Shown one piece after another: positions 35,301 to 44,058 of a DNA stretch of 64,000 nucleotides (positions within the stretch are counted from its first letter, which is position 1; every line of letters starts with the position of its first letter). A program made the position numbers and the translations under genes. The DNA comes from Saxidomus purpurata (taxonomy: Eukaryota > Mollusca > Bivalvia > Venerida > Veneridae). The DNA lies in contig JAFMSR010000003.1 in the NCBI GenBank assembly GCA_022818135.1, positions 11,586,861 to 11,650,860 of the forward strand. The letters run 5' to 3'. Under the pieces are notes generated by a model that did no database searches, had not been told where the DNA came from, and saw only the letters and a program-made list of their open reading frames with translations.

Positions 35301-35642
35301 CTAGTAGCTCACATAGTCAATAATTTTCCCATCTACGTACTTCTTGGTAACTCTATGCTTCACGTACAATTTGTTTCCTACTATTCGGGTAGTATCTTCA
35401 TCCATGTTTTCTTGTTTGATGTAATCGCTAAACGCTTTTCTAGCATCTCGATATGGTTGGGGTGATTGGACACCAACACCCTGCTTTTTCTCTTTGAGCA
35501 ATTTTTTAATTTCCTCGTCATAAGATTTGTGTCTTACCGTTTCACGATCTCTGAAGTTCTGAAATTTCACCACTATTGGTCTGGGTGGGTAATCTCTATT
35601 TATCATAGGTGCATGACCGATAAGGCTCAGGTAAACGAACAT
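35301..35642 (-). CDS. LINE ORF1, C-terminal RNA-binding part (truncated)
   Basis: 113 codons from the first ATG end at TAG (35303-35301). The segment PPRPIVVKFQNFRDRE and the following Lys-rich helix, then RIVGNKLYV, match the RRM/C-terminal domain of L1-type ORF1 proteins (Transposase_22), which coat element RNA. The N-terminal coiled coil is absent. A different frame upstream (35642-35700) reads as plausible protein, so a frameshift near the 5' truncation is possible. It lies in the same frame as ORF2, with one stop codon between. Confidence 0.65.
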   Translation of the reverse strand: MFVYLSLIGHAPMINRDYPPRPIVVKFQNFRDRETVRHKSYDEEIKKLLKEKKQGVGVQSPQPYRDARKAFSDYIKQENMDEDTTRIVGNKLYVKHRVTKKYVDGKIIDYVSY

Positions 35643-35660
35643 ACATTTCGATAAAATTGA

Positions 35661-36166
35661 CGCTGTCCCTCTTCAAATAAATTCTTAACACCTTTTCTGG
35701 TACTTTCTGAGAAGTAATAAATTTAACGACTATCTCGAAGTGAGACAGTCATTGCATACATTTAATATATATAATCTGTCAGTTGCACATGCAACATGAA
35801 CGAAATGTTTATTGACAGAATTCCGGCACATGCGCATATGCACGCACACTATTTGTAAATCTGTACCTTAGATGCGACAAAGTTAAAACCAGACTATTGA
35901 CTACTTGGTCATTTCAACATCCCTAAACGAATAACAAAGTTACGATCCAGGTACAGCCGGACTAAGAGACTCGAGCACTGAGTCTCACGCATAAATCAAT
36001 TTTAAACAACTTTAGGTTCGACAAAAGTCATTACAATCACTTGAAAAGTTTAAATATAGGGATTTGAAACACACCCAACATAAGTATTTGCTTACATTTA
36101 AAATGTATGAGCATTGACTCCACCCTTTCTCCTAAATAAACTACGGTCTTTAAATGGTATTCACTA
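35661..36166. other. Spacer between LINE and palindromic element
   Basis: No gene seen. Contains GCACATGCGCATATGCACGCACAC-like alternating purine/pyrimidine sequence near 35824-35850. The last bases (to 36166) are host DNA flanking the 6-bp target duplication. Confidence 0.4.
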
Positions 36167-36172
36167 TGTTGG
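36167..36172 (+). repeat. Target-site duplication, left copy (TGTTGG)
   Basis: TGTTGG directly precedes the terminal AGTAGTAG and is repeated at 44085-44090 directly after CTACTACT. A 6-bp duplication is the hallmark of Polinton/Maverick integration. Confidence 0.8.
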
Positions 36173-36198
36173 AGTAGTAGTAAAAGGAGTGTCCCCCC

Positions 36199-36256
36199 CC
36201 CCTGATATTTTTGCACATACTGATATTTTTGCACATACCGATATTTGCGCACATAC
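36199..36256 (+). repeat. Subterminal tandem repeat (three 17-18 bp units), left arm
   Basis: Three units of TGATATTTTTGCACATAC type (the last CGATATTTGCGCACATAC) follow the terminal CCCCCCCCCC run. Mirror copies are at 44000-44058. Short repeats just inside the termini may mark transposase or replication-protein binding sites; that is inference. Confidence 0.65.
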
Positions 36257-36463
36257 ACCCTTTACGATGTAGGGGAAGTAAATGCTACAGAAACTGGTTT
36301 TTATCACCGCAAGAGTGATGCCCCGGAATGGAGACACATTGTTTTAAAAAGTGTTTCCACCAACCGCGATAGAGTAAAAACATCACGCATGAGTCCGGCC
36401 TGATGAAAAGGGTCACAACCGGTTAATACGTTCACTCGTGTCTCTGATACTGGAAAGATCACC

Positions 36464-36676
36464 ATGGATGATAAAGAGAAGGAACAAATTCTGCAGCGAT
36501 ATTATTTCGAGGAGAAAAACCCCGCCGCTTACGCGGGTCCCTAGAAACTTTATAGTGTTTTGAAGGAAAAGTATCCAGGGGTATTTACGATAACGGACAT
36601 AAAACAATGGCTGAACAATGAAGATGCATACTCATTGCAGAAAACACGACCGACACAAGTTCAAAACGGTCAATAA
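36464..36676 (+). pseudogene. Polinton integrase N-terminal fragment, left arm
   Basis: A 71-codon frame with an in-frame TAG at 36542-36544 (codon 27). Recognisable blocks are QILQRYYFEEKNPAAYAG before the stop, and YSVLKEKYPGV and IKQWLNNEDAYSLQK after it. This pattern is the N-terminal region of retroviral-type (rve) integrases of animal Polintons and related 'transposon-derived F54H12.3-like' proteins. The catalytic DDE core is absent; the frame ends soon after the N-terminal domain. It points inward from the terminus, as expected for a Polinton integrase. The same stop is present in the right arm. Confidence 0.7.
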
Positions 36677-36900
36677 CCTCTGAAAAACTAATTTTTTAAT
36701 ATATATTTAAAACGATACATTTGAAGAGAGTATAGTTTATGCACGCTGAGAGACAGCAGCCGACTTTTCAGGTTTTAACGACCGGTTCGGAGACCATATC
36801 ATCGCTTTTGCGTCCGCCATTCAATTAGCACTTAATGTCCGATGTGTTACATGCATGAGTCGGTTTTCTATAGGATGTGTAGCAGAGCAAAGGTCACATA

Positions 36901-37062
36901 ATATATATCAACACTATAAGCCACACGAAGTGACAAGATGAGTCATTCAGGAGGTATGATGAGGTATTGAGGAGGTAATGAGGAGGCATGAGGAGGTAAT
37001 GAGGAGGTACGAGGAGGTTATGAGGAGGGTCACTTCTTGTGGCTTATAGTGTTGATATATAT
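36901..37062 (+). repeat. GAGGAGG minisatellite inside a 33-bp inverted repeat, left arm copy 1
   Basis: ATATATATCAACACTATAAG-CCACACGAAGTGAC opens and GTCACTTCTTGTGG-CTTATAGTGTTGATATATAT closes the module. Between them lie GAGGAGGTAATGAGGAGGCAT-type units. Four such modules occur in the palindrome. Its position directly before the C2H2-like ORF suggests either a nested foldback element or a promoter-proximal structure. Confidence 0.65.
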
Positions 37063-37123
37063 GATAGTGATTTGGTACAGATGGCGAGGGCAGTTGCTAA
37101 TAAAGCGAGACCGTTATCTCACT

Positions 37124-37255
37124 ATGGAGAGTAACGACAAGAACATCATATTTCATTGTAGGAAATGTGGTTACGTTTTTTTGCTTTGGAGAAACCTATT
37201 ACACCACTTCAGAGTATGGCATACATGCGATACATGCGAGTATTATTCAAATTAG
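37124..37255 (+). pseudogene. Truncated C2H2-like ORF, left arm copy 1
   Basis: From the ATG in MESNDKNIIFHCRKCGYVF it encodes one C-x2-C...H...H finger-like stretch and stops at TAG. It is a tandem duplicate of the start of the ORF at 37556, together with its upstream minisatellite module. The duplicated unit is about 430 bp. Confidence 0.45.
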
Positions 37256-37270
37256 TAGGAATTCACTATT

Positions 37271-37495
37271 ATATATATCAACACTATAAGCCACACGAAG
37301 TGACAAGATGAGGCATTCAGGAGGTATGATGAGGTATTGAGGAGGTAATGAGGAGGCATGAGGAGGTAATGAGGAGGTACGAGGAGGCATGAGGAGGTGA
37401 TGAGGAGGTATGATGAGGTATTGAGGAGGTAATGAGGAGGTACGAGGAGGTTATGAGGAGGGTCACTTCTTGTGGCTTATAGTGTTGATATATAT
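37271..37495 (+). repeat. GAGGAGG minisatellite module, left arm copy 2
   Basis: Same inverted borders as the module at 36901 with a longer internal array (extra GAGGTGATGAGGAGGTATGA units). Confidence 0.65.
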
Positions 37496-37555
37496 GATAG
37501 TGATTTGGTACAGACGGCGAGGTCAGTTTCTAATAAAGCGAGACCGTTATCTCAC

Positions 37556-38024
37556 TATGGAGAGTAACGACAAGAACATCATATTTCATTGTAGGAAATG
37601 TGGTTACGTTTTTTTTTTTTTTTGCTTTAGAGAAACCTATTACACCACTTCAGAGTATGGCATACATGCGAGTATTATTCAAATATCTGTGTATGCTGCG
37701 ACTGCGTGTTTGAAAACCGTAAGGCATTTCTCAAACATGTGAAAATGAAAGCCTCGGATGTAGTGAGGAGAAACAGACCAATGCAAACGGATTCTTACCT
37801 TTTAGGGATATCTAAGGGAGGTAAAAGTCGTTTGGTTCGGTCTCCTGAATGTTTGCGGCTATATGCGTCAAAATGTTTTATTCGATTTCTATCTATATGG
37901 CACTGGTTTCTGCAAACGAGACATGTATGTTGATATTTCGGATTATTTCATTTCAAACTTGGGGTATACCGTCGAAATCATACAAGTAATACTGGACTTT
38001 AATGAGCACCCCAATGACCAATAA
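37556..38024 (+). pseudogene. C2H2-like protein of the palindromic element, frame-broken, left arm
   Basis: Starts MESNDKNIIFHCRKCGY, then is shifted by an expanded poly(T) run (37609-37622). Downstream pieces read CVCCDCVFENRKAFLKHVK (37688-37745) and SPECLRLYASKCF. A further open stretch in another frame spans 37806-38024 without its own ATG. The parts look like one multi-finger DNA-binding protein broken by slippage at the homopolymer and possibly a second shift. Its role in the parent element is unknown; a viral-type transcription factor is possible. Confidence 0.45.
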
Positions 38025-38799
38025 ATGGAACCTACCCATTGTAAAATTCCAAATGAAACATTTATAAAAAGATAGGACGGTTTATTCAAGCGTATATTGC
38101 AATGAAAATAAAACAAACTTTTGCGTATATTTCTCAACATACATGTAGATTAATCAAATATTTAAAAAAAGTTGATAACTAATATATTTCGAAAGGACAT
38201 CAACTGCATACTTACAAAAAACCACAAACAGGTATTAAATAACAAGCGAGATTGTCATGGTGACACGATTAAATTACATTTTTTTGAAAGAGCACACACT
38301 GCGACCCGTAAACCGCAAGCCTTTTCTTTGAATAGCGTTAATTTTAGTGGAGTGAGCGCTGTAGGAAAACATCATTTTAATCTTGCGTATATTTTAAATG
38401 AATAGTTTTAGATAAAAGCTTATTACTTGATTTAAACTCTTGCCTGTTGCTAGACGTTTTTATATACCCTTAGTTAAATGGTAAACACCACCTATTGGAA
38501 AAATTACCGAGAAAAAGGAGTCACAAAGCAACATCTGTGTTTATTAGCTACATTTATTTTTTTCTTCTAAATTATCTACATTTCTTTAATATAACAGCGT
38601 GAGTTTTAATAAAACAGACACAAGTTTTGCTCTTTCCAGATGGAACAAATGAATGAAGTCAGTCAATTCGTTGATAGAAATGTCACAGATCATAAAGGCT
38701 TTTTTTTATACAAAAGACACGCAGCTCACTTTAGCTTCGACAATATCGTTTTACTATTAGCCGAACAAGTTTGACAGTCCTGTTATACATGTATCACTC
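38025..38799. other. Convergent intergenic part of left arm
   Basis: Non-coding by eye; it separates the inward-reading C2H2-like ORF from the outward-reading acidic C2H2 ORF. AATAAA-type signals occur on both strands (for example AATAAA at 38108-38113), as expected for shared 3' ends. The small ORFs here are shadows. Confidence 0.4.
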
Positions 38800-39405
38800 T
38801 CACTCAGTATCTTCCATTTGTTCCGTATCTTCTTCCTCTTCCAACTGTGGAGTGACGTAATTGTCCAGCACTTTATCAAACAGAAATCTCCGTTTAAGAA
38901 TGGCGTACTGTAAGGCTTCCTCCCCTTCGTAATGTTCTGTTGCAATTAGTTGATTGACTGTCTTCTTTATCGCTTTATAGATGGGATCCTTCTTCATAGC
39001 ATCGAACCACACCAGTTTTCTACCGAAAATGTTCATCATGGCTTTCCTGTAAGTGCTTTTCATGTCCTCAAAGACATTTTCTCTGGCTTCACTTTCACTG
39101 ATCTCGGTATCATCTTCCATAAGCTCCTTCACTTCGGTTTCATACTGCGACTGGCACTTATCAAACGCTTCCTCTACAATGTATTCCCAAGGGTCAATAT
39201 CCAAACTCTTCTCAGATGTTACAGACATATCGTCGTCGCAGCTATCAGAATTGTTTTCATTAACAGGTCCAAAAATGTCCTCTTGTACAGAAATGTCTGA
39301 CATCGCGTCTTCCTCTGAATCTTCGTCCGGATGTGCAGACCTTTTATGCCGCAACATATTATCCCGTCTTCTAAAGACTTTGAAACATATATCACATTCA
39401 AACAT
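38800..39405 (-). CDS. Acidic single-C2H2 protein of the palindromic element (left arm, 201 aa)
   Basis: Begins MFECDICFKVFRRRDNMLRH, a canonical C2H2 finger (C4, C7, H20, H25). A long acidic, Ser/Asp-rich region and a helical C-terminal half (residues 75-185, with a KKTVNQLI helix) follow, ending in an EEEEDTEQMEDTE tail. It is intact and differs from the right-arm copy by at least one residue (Q versus K in EEAL-YAIL). A DNA-binding finger on an acidic body suggests a regulator, by inference. A decayed relative of its 3' end lies at 57943-58020, outside this element. Confidence 0.7.
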   Translation of the reverse strand: MFECDICFKVFRRRDNMLRHKRSAHPDEDSEEDAMSDISVQEDIFGPVNENNSDSCDDDMSVTSEKSLDIDPWEYIVEEAFDKCQSQYETEVKELMEDDTEISESEARENVFEDMKSTYRKAMMNIFGRKLVWFDAMKKDPIYKAIKKTVNQLIATEHYEGEEALQYAILKRRFLFDKVLDNYVTPQLEEEEDTEQMEDTE

Positions 39406-39451
39406 CGCGCTTGAAGGCTAAACTGCAAATGAGGAGGAGTCATGTAAGTGT

Positions 39452-39823
39452 TCAGTTTAATACCTGTCCAATAGTAGTGATGTTTTCATCTTCTTTTGAG
39501 GTCTGCTTCGGCTTTCTGCTCGCAGATGGTGCCCTCTGCCTAAGTTTCTTGTTACTCTTGTTACTAATACCATCTAACTTCCCTATGGAACCTTTACGCT
39601 TCCGTGTTTTACTGACTTCTTTCATTCGTTGCAATTCCAGATCGATTAATGTCACTTTAGGTTTGGACTGACGATCAAGCATACTCTTAGCTATAGCTGT
39701 CGTCTGCTCCGCTGGGAGGACCATCCGTATATACATTTCAGAATGAGGCACATGGCTTTTACGAGATGCGCTCCTATTAAACTTCCTCTTTACTCTCTTT
39801 TCTTTTGTATCGAATATATCCAT
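39452..39823 (-). CDS. Basic Lys/Arg-rich protein of the palindromic element (left arm, 123 aa)
   Basis: Start MDIFDTKEKRVKRKFNR is chosen at the ATG shared by both arms; upstream extension is open only in this arm because of a one-base A-run difference. The protein is strongly basic with a Lys/Arg/Ser tail (KSNKKLRQRAP). No known domain. It could be a DNA-packaging or nuclear protein. It lies 46 bases upstream of the acidic C2H2 ORF on the same strand. Confidence 0.6.
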   Translation of the reverse strand: MDIFDTKEKRVKRKFNRSASRKSHVPHSEMYIRMVLPAEQTTAIAKSMLDRQSKPKVTLIDLELQRMKEVSKTRKRKGSIGKLDGISNKSNKKLRQRAPSASRKPKQTSKEDENITTIGQVLN

Positions 39824-40100
39824 TTTTCTCAGGTGTGCGTCTTCACTTCTTGACATCCAAGCAATCACTGAAGTAAAAAATGTCATTCTATTTATTTATC
39901 GTTTAAGACTCAAGCTTTAAGACGTTTAAAAACCACCGTTGCAATAATATCGATATTCACACGTAAATAGGTATATATCCTACTTACTACCAGCTTATCT
40001 ATCAGTTCGACTATATTGTTCACTTACACGCTTAAATGGAGTCCTTCTTAAGTTTATGATTCAAATATGGTTAACTCCTCGGAGGTAAGGGAGTGCCCCC

Positions 40101-40115
40101 AAACCCCCTAACGAA
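40101..40115. other. Unpaired 15-nt centre of the palindrome
   Basis: GGGAGTGCCCCC at 40089-40100 and GGGGGCACTCCC at 40116-40127 are the innermost paired bases; AAACCCCCTAACGAA lies between. A three-base difference (an extra GAG in the right arm) occurs about 10 bases outward. Confidence 0.8.
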
Positions 40116-40396
40116 GGGGGCACTCCCTTACCTCCTCCGAGGAGTTAACCATATTTGAATCATAAACTTAAGAAGGACTCCATTTAAGCGTGTAAGTGAA
40201 CAATATAGTCGAACTGATAGATAAGCTGGTAGTAAGTAGGATATATACCTATTTACGTGTGAATATCGATATTATTGCAACGGTGGTTTTTAAACGTCTT
40301 AAAGCTTGAGTCTTAAACGATAAATAAATAGAATGACATTTTTTACTTCAGTGATTGCTTGGATGTCAAGAAGTGAAGACGCACACCTGAGAAAAA

Positions 40397-40768
40397 ATGG
40401 ATATATTCGATACAAAAGAAAAGAGAGTAAAGAGGAAGTTTAATAGGAGCGCATCTCGTAAAAGCCATGTGCCTCATTCTGAAATGTATATACGGATGGT
40501 CCTCCCAGCGGAGCAGACGACAGCTATAGCTAAGAGTATGCTTGATCGTCAGTCCAAACCTAAAGTGACATTAATCGATCTGGAATTGCAACGAATGAAA
40601 GAAGTCAGTAAAACACGGAAGCGTAAAGGTTCCATAGGGAAGTTAGATGGTATTAGTAACAAGAGTAACAAGAAACTTAGGCAGAGGGCACCATCTGCGA
40701 GCAGAAAGCCGAAGCAGACCTCAAAAGAAGATGAAAACATCACTACTATTGGACAGGTATTAAACTGA
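40397..40768 (+). CDS. Basic Lys/Arg-rich protein (right arm, 123 aa)
   Basis: Mirror copy of 39823-39452 with an identical predicted protein. It reads outward from the centre. The last codons overlap a possible splice donor (GACAG|GTATTA at 40756/40757); with an acceptor TTTAG at 40798-40802 the frame would pass directly into the next ORF. Confidence 0.6.
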   Translation: MDIFDTKEKRVKRKFNRSASRKSHVPHSEMYIRMVLPAEQTTAIAKSMLDRQSKPKVTLIDLELQRMKEVSKTRKRKGSIGKLDGISNKSNKKLRQRAPSASRKPKQTSKEDENITTIGQVLN

Positions 40769-40814
40769 ACACTTACATGACTCCTCCTCATTTGCAGTTT
40801 AGCCTTCAAGCGCG

Positions 40815-41420
40815 ATGTTTGAATGTGATATATGTTTCAAAGTCTTTAGAAGACGGGATAATATGTTGCGGCATAAAAGGTCTGCACATCCGGACGAAGA
40901 TTCAGAGGAAGACGCGATGTCAGACATTTCTGTACAAGAGGACATTTTTGGACCTGTTAATGAAAACAATTCTGATAGCTGCGACGACGATATGTCTGTA
41001 ACATCTGAGAAGAGTTTGGATATTGACCCTTGGGAATACATTGTAGAGGAAGCGTTTGATAAGTGCCAGTCGCAGTATGAAACCGAAGTGAAGGAGCTTA
41101 TGGAAGATGATACCGAGATCAGTGAAAGTGAAGCCAGAGAAAATGTCTTTGAGGACATGAAAAGCACTTACAGGAAAGCCATGATGAACATTTTCGGTAG
41201 AAAACTGGTGTGGTTCGATGCTATGAAGAAGGATCCCATCTATAAAGCGATAAAGAAGACAGTCAATCAACTAATTGCAACAGAACACTACGAAGGGGAG
41301 GAAGCCTTAAAGTACGCCATTCTTAAACGGAGATTTCTGTTTGATAAAGTGCTGGACAATTACGTCACTCCACAGTTGGAAGAGGAAGAAGATACGGAAC
41401 AAATGGAAGATACTGAGTGA
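40815..41420 (+). CDS. Acidic single-C2H2 protein (right arm, 201 aa)
   Basis: Mirror copy of 39405-38800. The finger (C4, C7, H20, H25), acidic centre and helical C-terminus are all intact; it carries K where the left copy has Q in EEAL-YAIL. Two intact copies facing away from the centre are present in one locus. Confidence 0.7.
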   Translation: MFECDICFKVFRRRDNMLRHKRSAHPDEDSEEDAMSDISVQEDIFGPVNENNSDSCDDDMSVTSEKSLDIDPWEYIVEEAFDKCQSQYETEVKELMEDDTEISESEARENVFEDMKSTYRKAMMNIFGRKLVWFDAMKKDPIYKAIKKTVNQLIATEHYEGEEALKYAILKRRFLFDKVLDNYVTPQLEEEEDTEQMEDTE

Positions 41421-42232
41421 GAGTGACACATGTATAACAGGACTGTCAAACTTGTTCGGCTAATAGTAAAACGATATTGTCGAAGCTAAAGTGAGCTGCG
41501 TGTCTTTTGTATAAAAAAAAGCCTTTATGATCTGTGACATTTCTATCAACGAATTGACTGACTTCATTCATTTGTTCCATCTGGAAAGAGCAAAACTTGT
41601 GTCTGTTTTATTAAAACTCACGCTGTTATATTAAAGAAATGTAGATAATTTAGAAGAAAAAAATAAATGTAGCTAATAAACACAGATGTTGCTTTGTGAC
41701 TCCTTTTTCTCGGTAATTTTTCCAATAGGTGGTGTTTACCATTTAACTAAGGGTATATAAAAACGTCTAGCAACAGGCAAGAGTTTAAATCAAGTAATAA
41801 GCTTTTATCTAAAACTATTCATTTAAAATATACGCAAGATTAAAATGATGTTTTCCTACAGCGCTCACTCCACTAAAATTAACGCTATTCAAAGAAAAGG
41901 CTTGCGGTTTACGGGTCGCAGTGTGTGCTCTTTCAAAAAAAATGTAATTTAATCGTGTCACCATGACAATCTCGCTTGTTATTTAATACCTGTTTGTGGT
42001 TTTTTGTAAGTATGCAGTTGATGTCCTTTCGAAATATATTAGTTATCAACTTTTTTTAAATATTTGATTAATCTACATGTATGTTGAGAAATATACGCAA
42101 AAGTTTGTTTTATTTTCATTGCAATATACGCTTGAATAAACCGTCCTATCTTTTTATAAATGTTTCATTTGGAATTTTACAATGGGTAGGTTCCATTTAT
42201 TGGTCATTGGGGTGCTCATTAAAGTCCAGTAT
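41421..42232. other. Convergent intergenic part of right arm
   Basis: Mirror of 38025-38799; non-coding by eye. The open stretch on the minus strand that mirrors 37806-38024 begins at its outer edge. Confidence 0.4.
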
Positions 42233-42660
42233 TACTTGTATGATTTCGACGGTATACCCCAAGTTTGAAATGAAATAATCCGAAATATCAACATACATGT
42301 CTCGTTTGCAGAAACCAGTGCCATATAGATAGAAATCGAATAAAACATTTTGACGCATATAGCCGCAAACATTCAGGAGACCGAACCAAACGACTTTTAC
42401 CTCCCTTAGATATCCCTAAAAGGTAAGAATCCGTTTGCATTGGTCTGTTTCTCCTCACTACATCCGAGGCTTTCATTTTCACATGTTTGAGAAATGCCTT
42501 ACGGTTTTCAAACACGCAGTCGCAGCATACACAGATATTTGAATAATACTCGCATGTATGCCATACTCTGAAGTGGTGTAATAGGTTTCTCTAAAGCAAA
42601 AAAAAAAAAAGAACCACATTTCCTACAATGAAATATGATGTTCTTGTCGTTACTCTCCAT
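42233..42660 (-). pseudogene. C2H2-like protein, frame-broken (right arm)
   Basis: Mirror of 37556-38024. The homopolymer region differs: here GGTT is followed directly by C and a T run (complement near 42600-42612), three bases fewer than the left copy, so both arms are broken at the same place but in different ways. Confidence 0.4.
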
Positions 42661-42721
42661 AGTGAGATAACGGTCTCGCTTTATTAGAAACTGACCTCGC
42701 CGTCTGTACCAAATCACTATC

Positions 42722-42947
42722 ATATATATCAACACTATAAACCACAAGAAGTGACCCTCCTCATAACCTCCTCGTACCTCCTCATTACCTCCTCAACACC
42801 TCATCATACCTCCTCATCACCTCCTCATGCCTCCTCGTACCTCCTCATTACCTCCTCATGCCTCCTCATTACCTCCTCAATACCTCATCATACCTCCTGA
42901 ATGCCTCATCTTGTCACTTCGTGTGGCTTATAGTGTTGATATATATA
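42722..42947 (-). repeat. GAGGAGG minisatellite module, right arm (inner)
   Basis: Mirror of the module at 37271. The inner border carries one base difference (ACTATAAACC in place of ACTATAAGCC). Confidence 0.65.
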
Positions 42948-42961
42948 ATAGTGAATTCCTA

Positions 42962-43093
42962 CTAATTTGAATAATACTCGCATGTATCGCATGTATGCCA
43001 TACTCTGAAGTGGTGTAATAGGTTTCTCCAAAGCAAAAAAACGTAACCACATTTCCTACAATGAAATATAATGTTCTTGTCGTTACTCTCCAT
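42962..43093 (-). pseudogene. Truncated C2H2-like ORF duplicate (right arm)
   Basis: Mirror of 37124-37255. Its presence in both arms shows that the 430-bp tandem duplication predates palindrome formation, or that the arms have been homogenised. Confidence 0.45.
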
Positions 43094-43153
43094 AGTGAGA
43101 TAACGGTCTCGCTTTATTAGCAACTGCCCTCGCCATCTGTACCAAATCACTAT

Positions 43154-43320
43154 CATATATATCAACACTATAAGCCACAAGAAGTGACCCTCCTCATAAC
43201 CTCCTCGTACCTCCTCATTACCTCCTCATGCCTCCTCATTACCTCCTCAATACCTCATCATACCTCCTGAATGACTCATCTTGTCACTTCGTGTGGCTTA
43301 TAGTGTTGATATATATATAT
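43154..43320 (-). repeat. GAGGAGG minisatellite module, right arm (outer)
   Basis: Mirror of 36901-37062. Beyond it (43320-43360) the right arm keeps about 40 bases, including AATAGTGAATTCCTACTATA, that the left arm lacks at the same place. The left arm does have a copy between its two modules, so a repeat-mediated deletion in the left arm is likely. Confidence 0.65.
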
Positions 43321-43582
43321 AATAGTGAATTCCTACTATACCCCTGTAGAGATATATTATGTGACCTTTGCTCTGCTACACATCCTATAGAAAACCGACT
43401 CATGCATGTAACACATCGGACATTAAGTGCTAATTGAATGGCGGACGCAAAAGCGATGATATGGTCTCCGAACCGGTCGTTAAAACCTGAAAAGTCGGCT
43501 GCTGTCTCTCAGCGTGCATAAACTATACTCTCTTCAAATGTATCGTTTTAAATATATATTAAAAAAATTAGTTTTTCAGAGG

Positions 43583-43795
43583 TTATTGACCGTTTTGAAC
43601 TTGTGTCGGTCGTGTTTTCTGCAATGAGTATGCATCTTCATTGTTCAGCCATTGTTTTATGTCCGTTATCGTAAATACCCCTGGATACTTTTCCTTCAAA
43701 ACACTATAAAGTTTCTAGGGACCCGCGTAAGCGGCGGGGTTTTTCTCCTCGAAATAATATCGCTGCAGAATTTGTTCCTTCTCTTTATCATCCAT
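43583..43795 (-). pseudogene. Polinton integrase N-terminal fragment, right arm
   Basis: Mirror of 36464-36676: same length, same in-frame TAG at codon 27, same terminal stop. The shared lesion means that this gene was already dead before the arms separated, unless gene conversion copied it later. Confidence 0.7.
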
Positions 43796-43999
43796 GGTGA
43801 TCTTTCCAGTATCAGAGACACGAGTGAACGTATTAACCGGTTGTGACCCTTTTCATCAGGCTGGACTCATGCGTGATGTTTTTACTCTATCGCGGTTGGT
43901 GGAAACACTTTTTAAAACAATGTGTCTCCATTCCGGGGCATCACTCTTGCGGTGATAAAAACCAGTTTCTGTAGCATTTACTTCCCCTACATCGTAAAG

Positions 44000-44058
44000 G
44001 GTGTATGTGCGCAAATATCGGTATGTGCAAAAATATCAGTATGTGCAAAAATATCAGG
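44000..44058 (-). repeat. Subterminal tandem repeat, right arm
   Basis: Mirror of the three 17-18 bp units at 36199-36256 (GTATGTGCAAAAATATCA type). The adjoining G run is shorter here than the matching C run on the left. Confidence 0.65.

Larger units (their letters stand above)
31248..35660 (-). mobile_element. Non-LTR retrotransposon (APE/RT LINE), 5'-truncated, pentamer tail
   Basis: On the minus strand it carries the C-terminal part of an ORF1 (35642-35301), a full-length ORF2 (35300-31902), a 3' UTR and, at 31248-31288, a run of (ACATA)n on the plus strand, i.e. a (TTATG)n 3' tail. The RT catalytic motif and endonuclease motifs are intact and ORF2 has no internal stop, so the copy is young. 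ORF1 lacks its N-terminal half, probably through 5' truncation. Target duplications were not identified. Confidence 0.75.
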
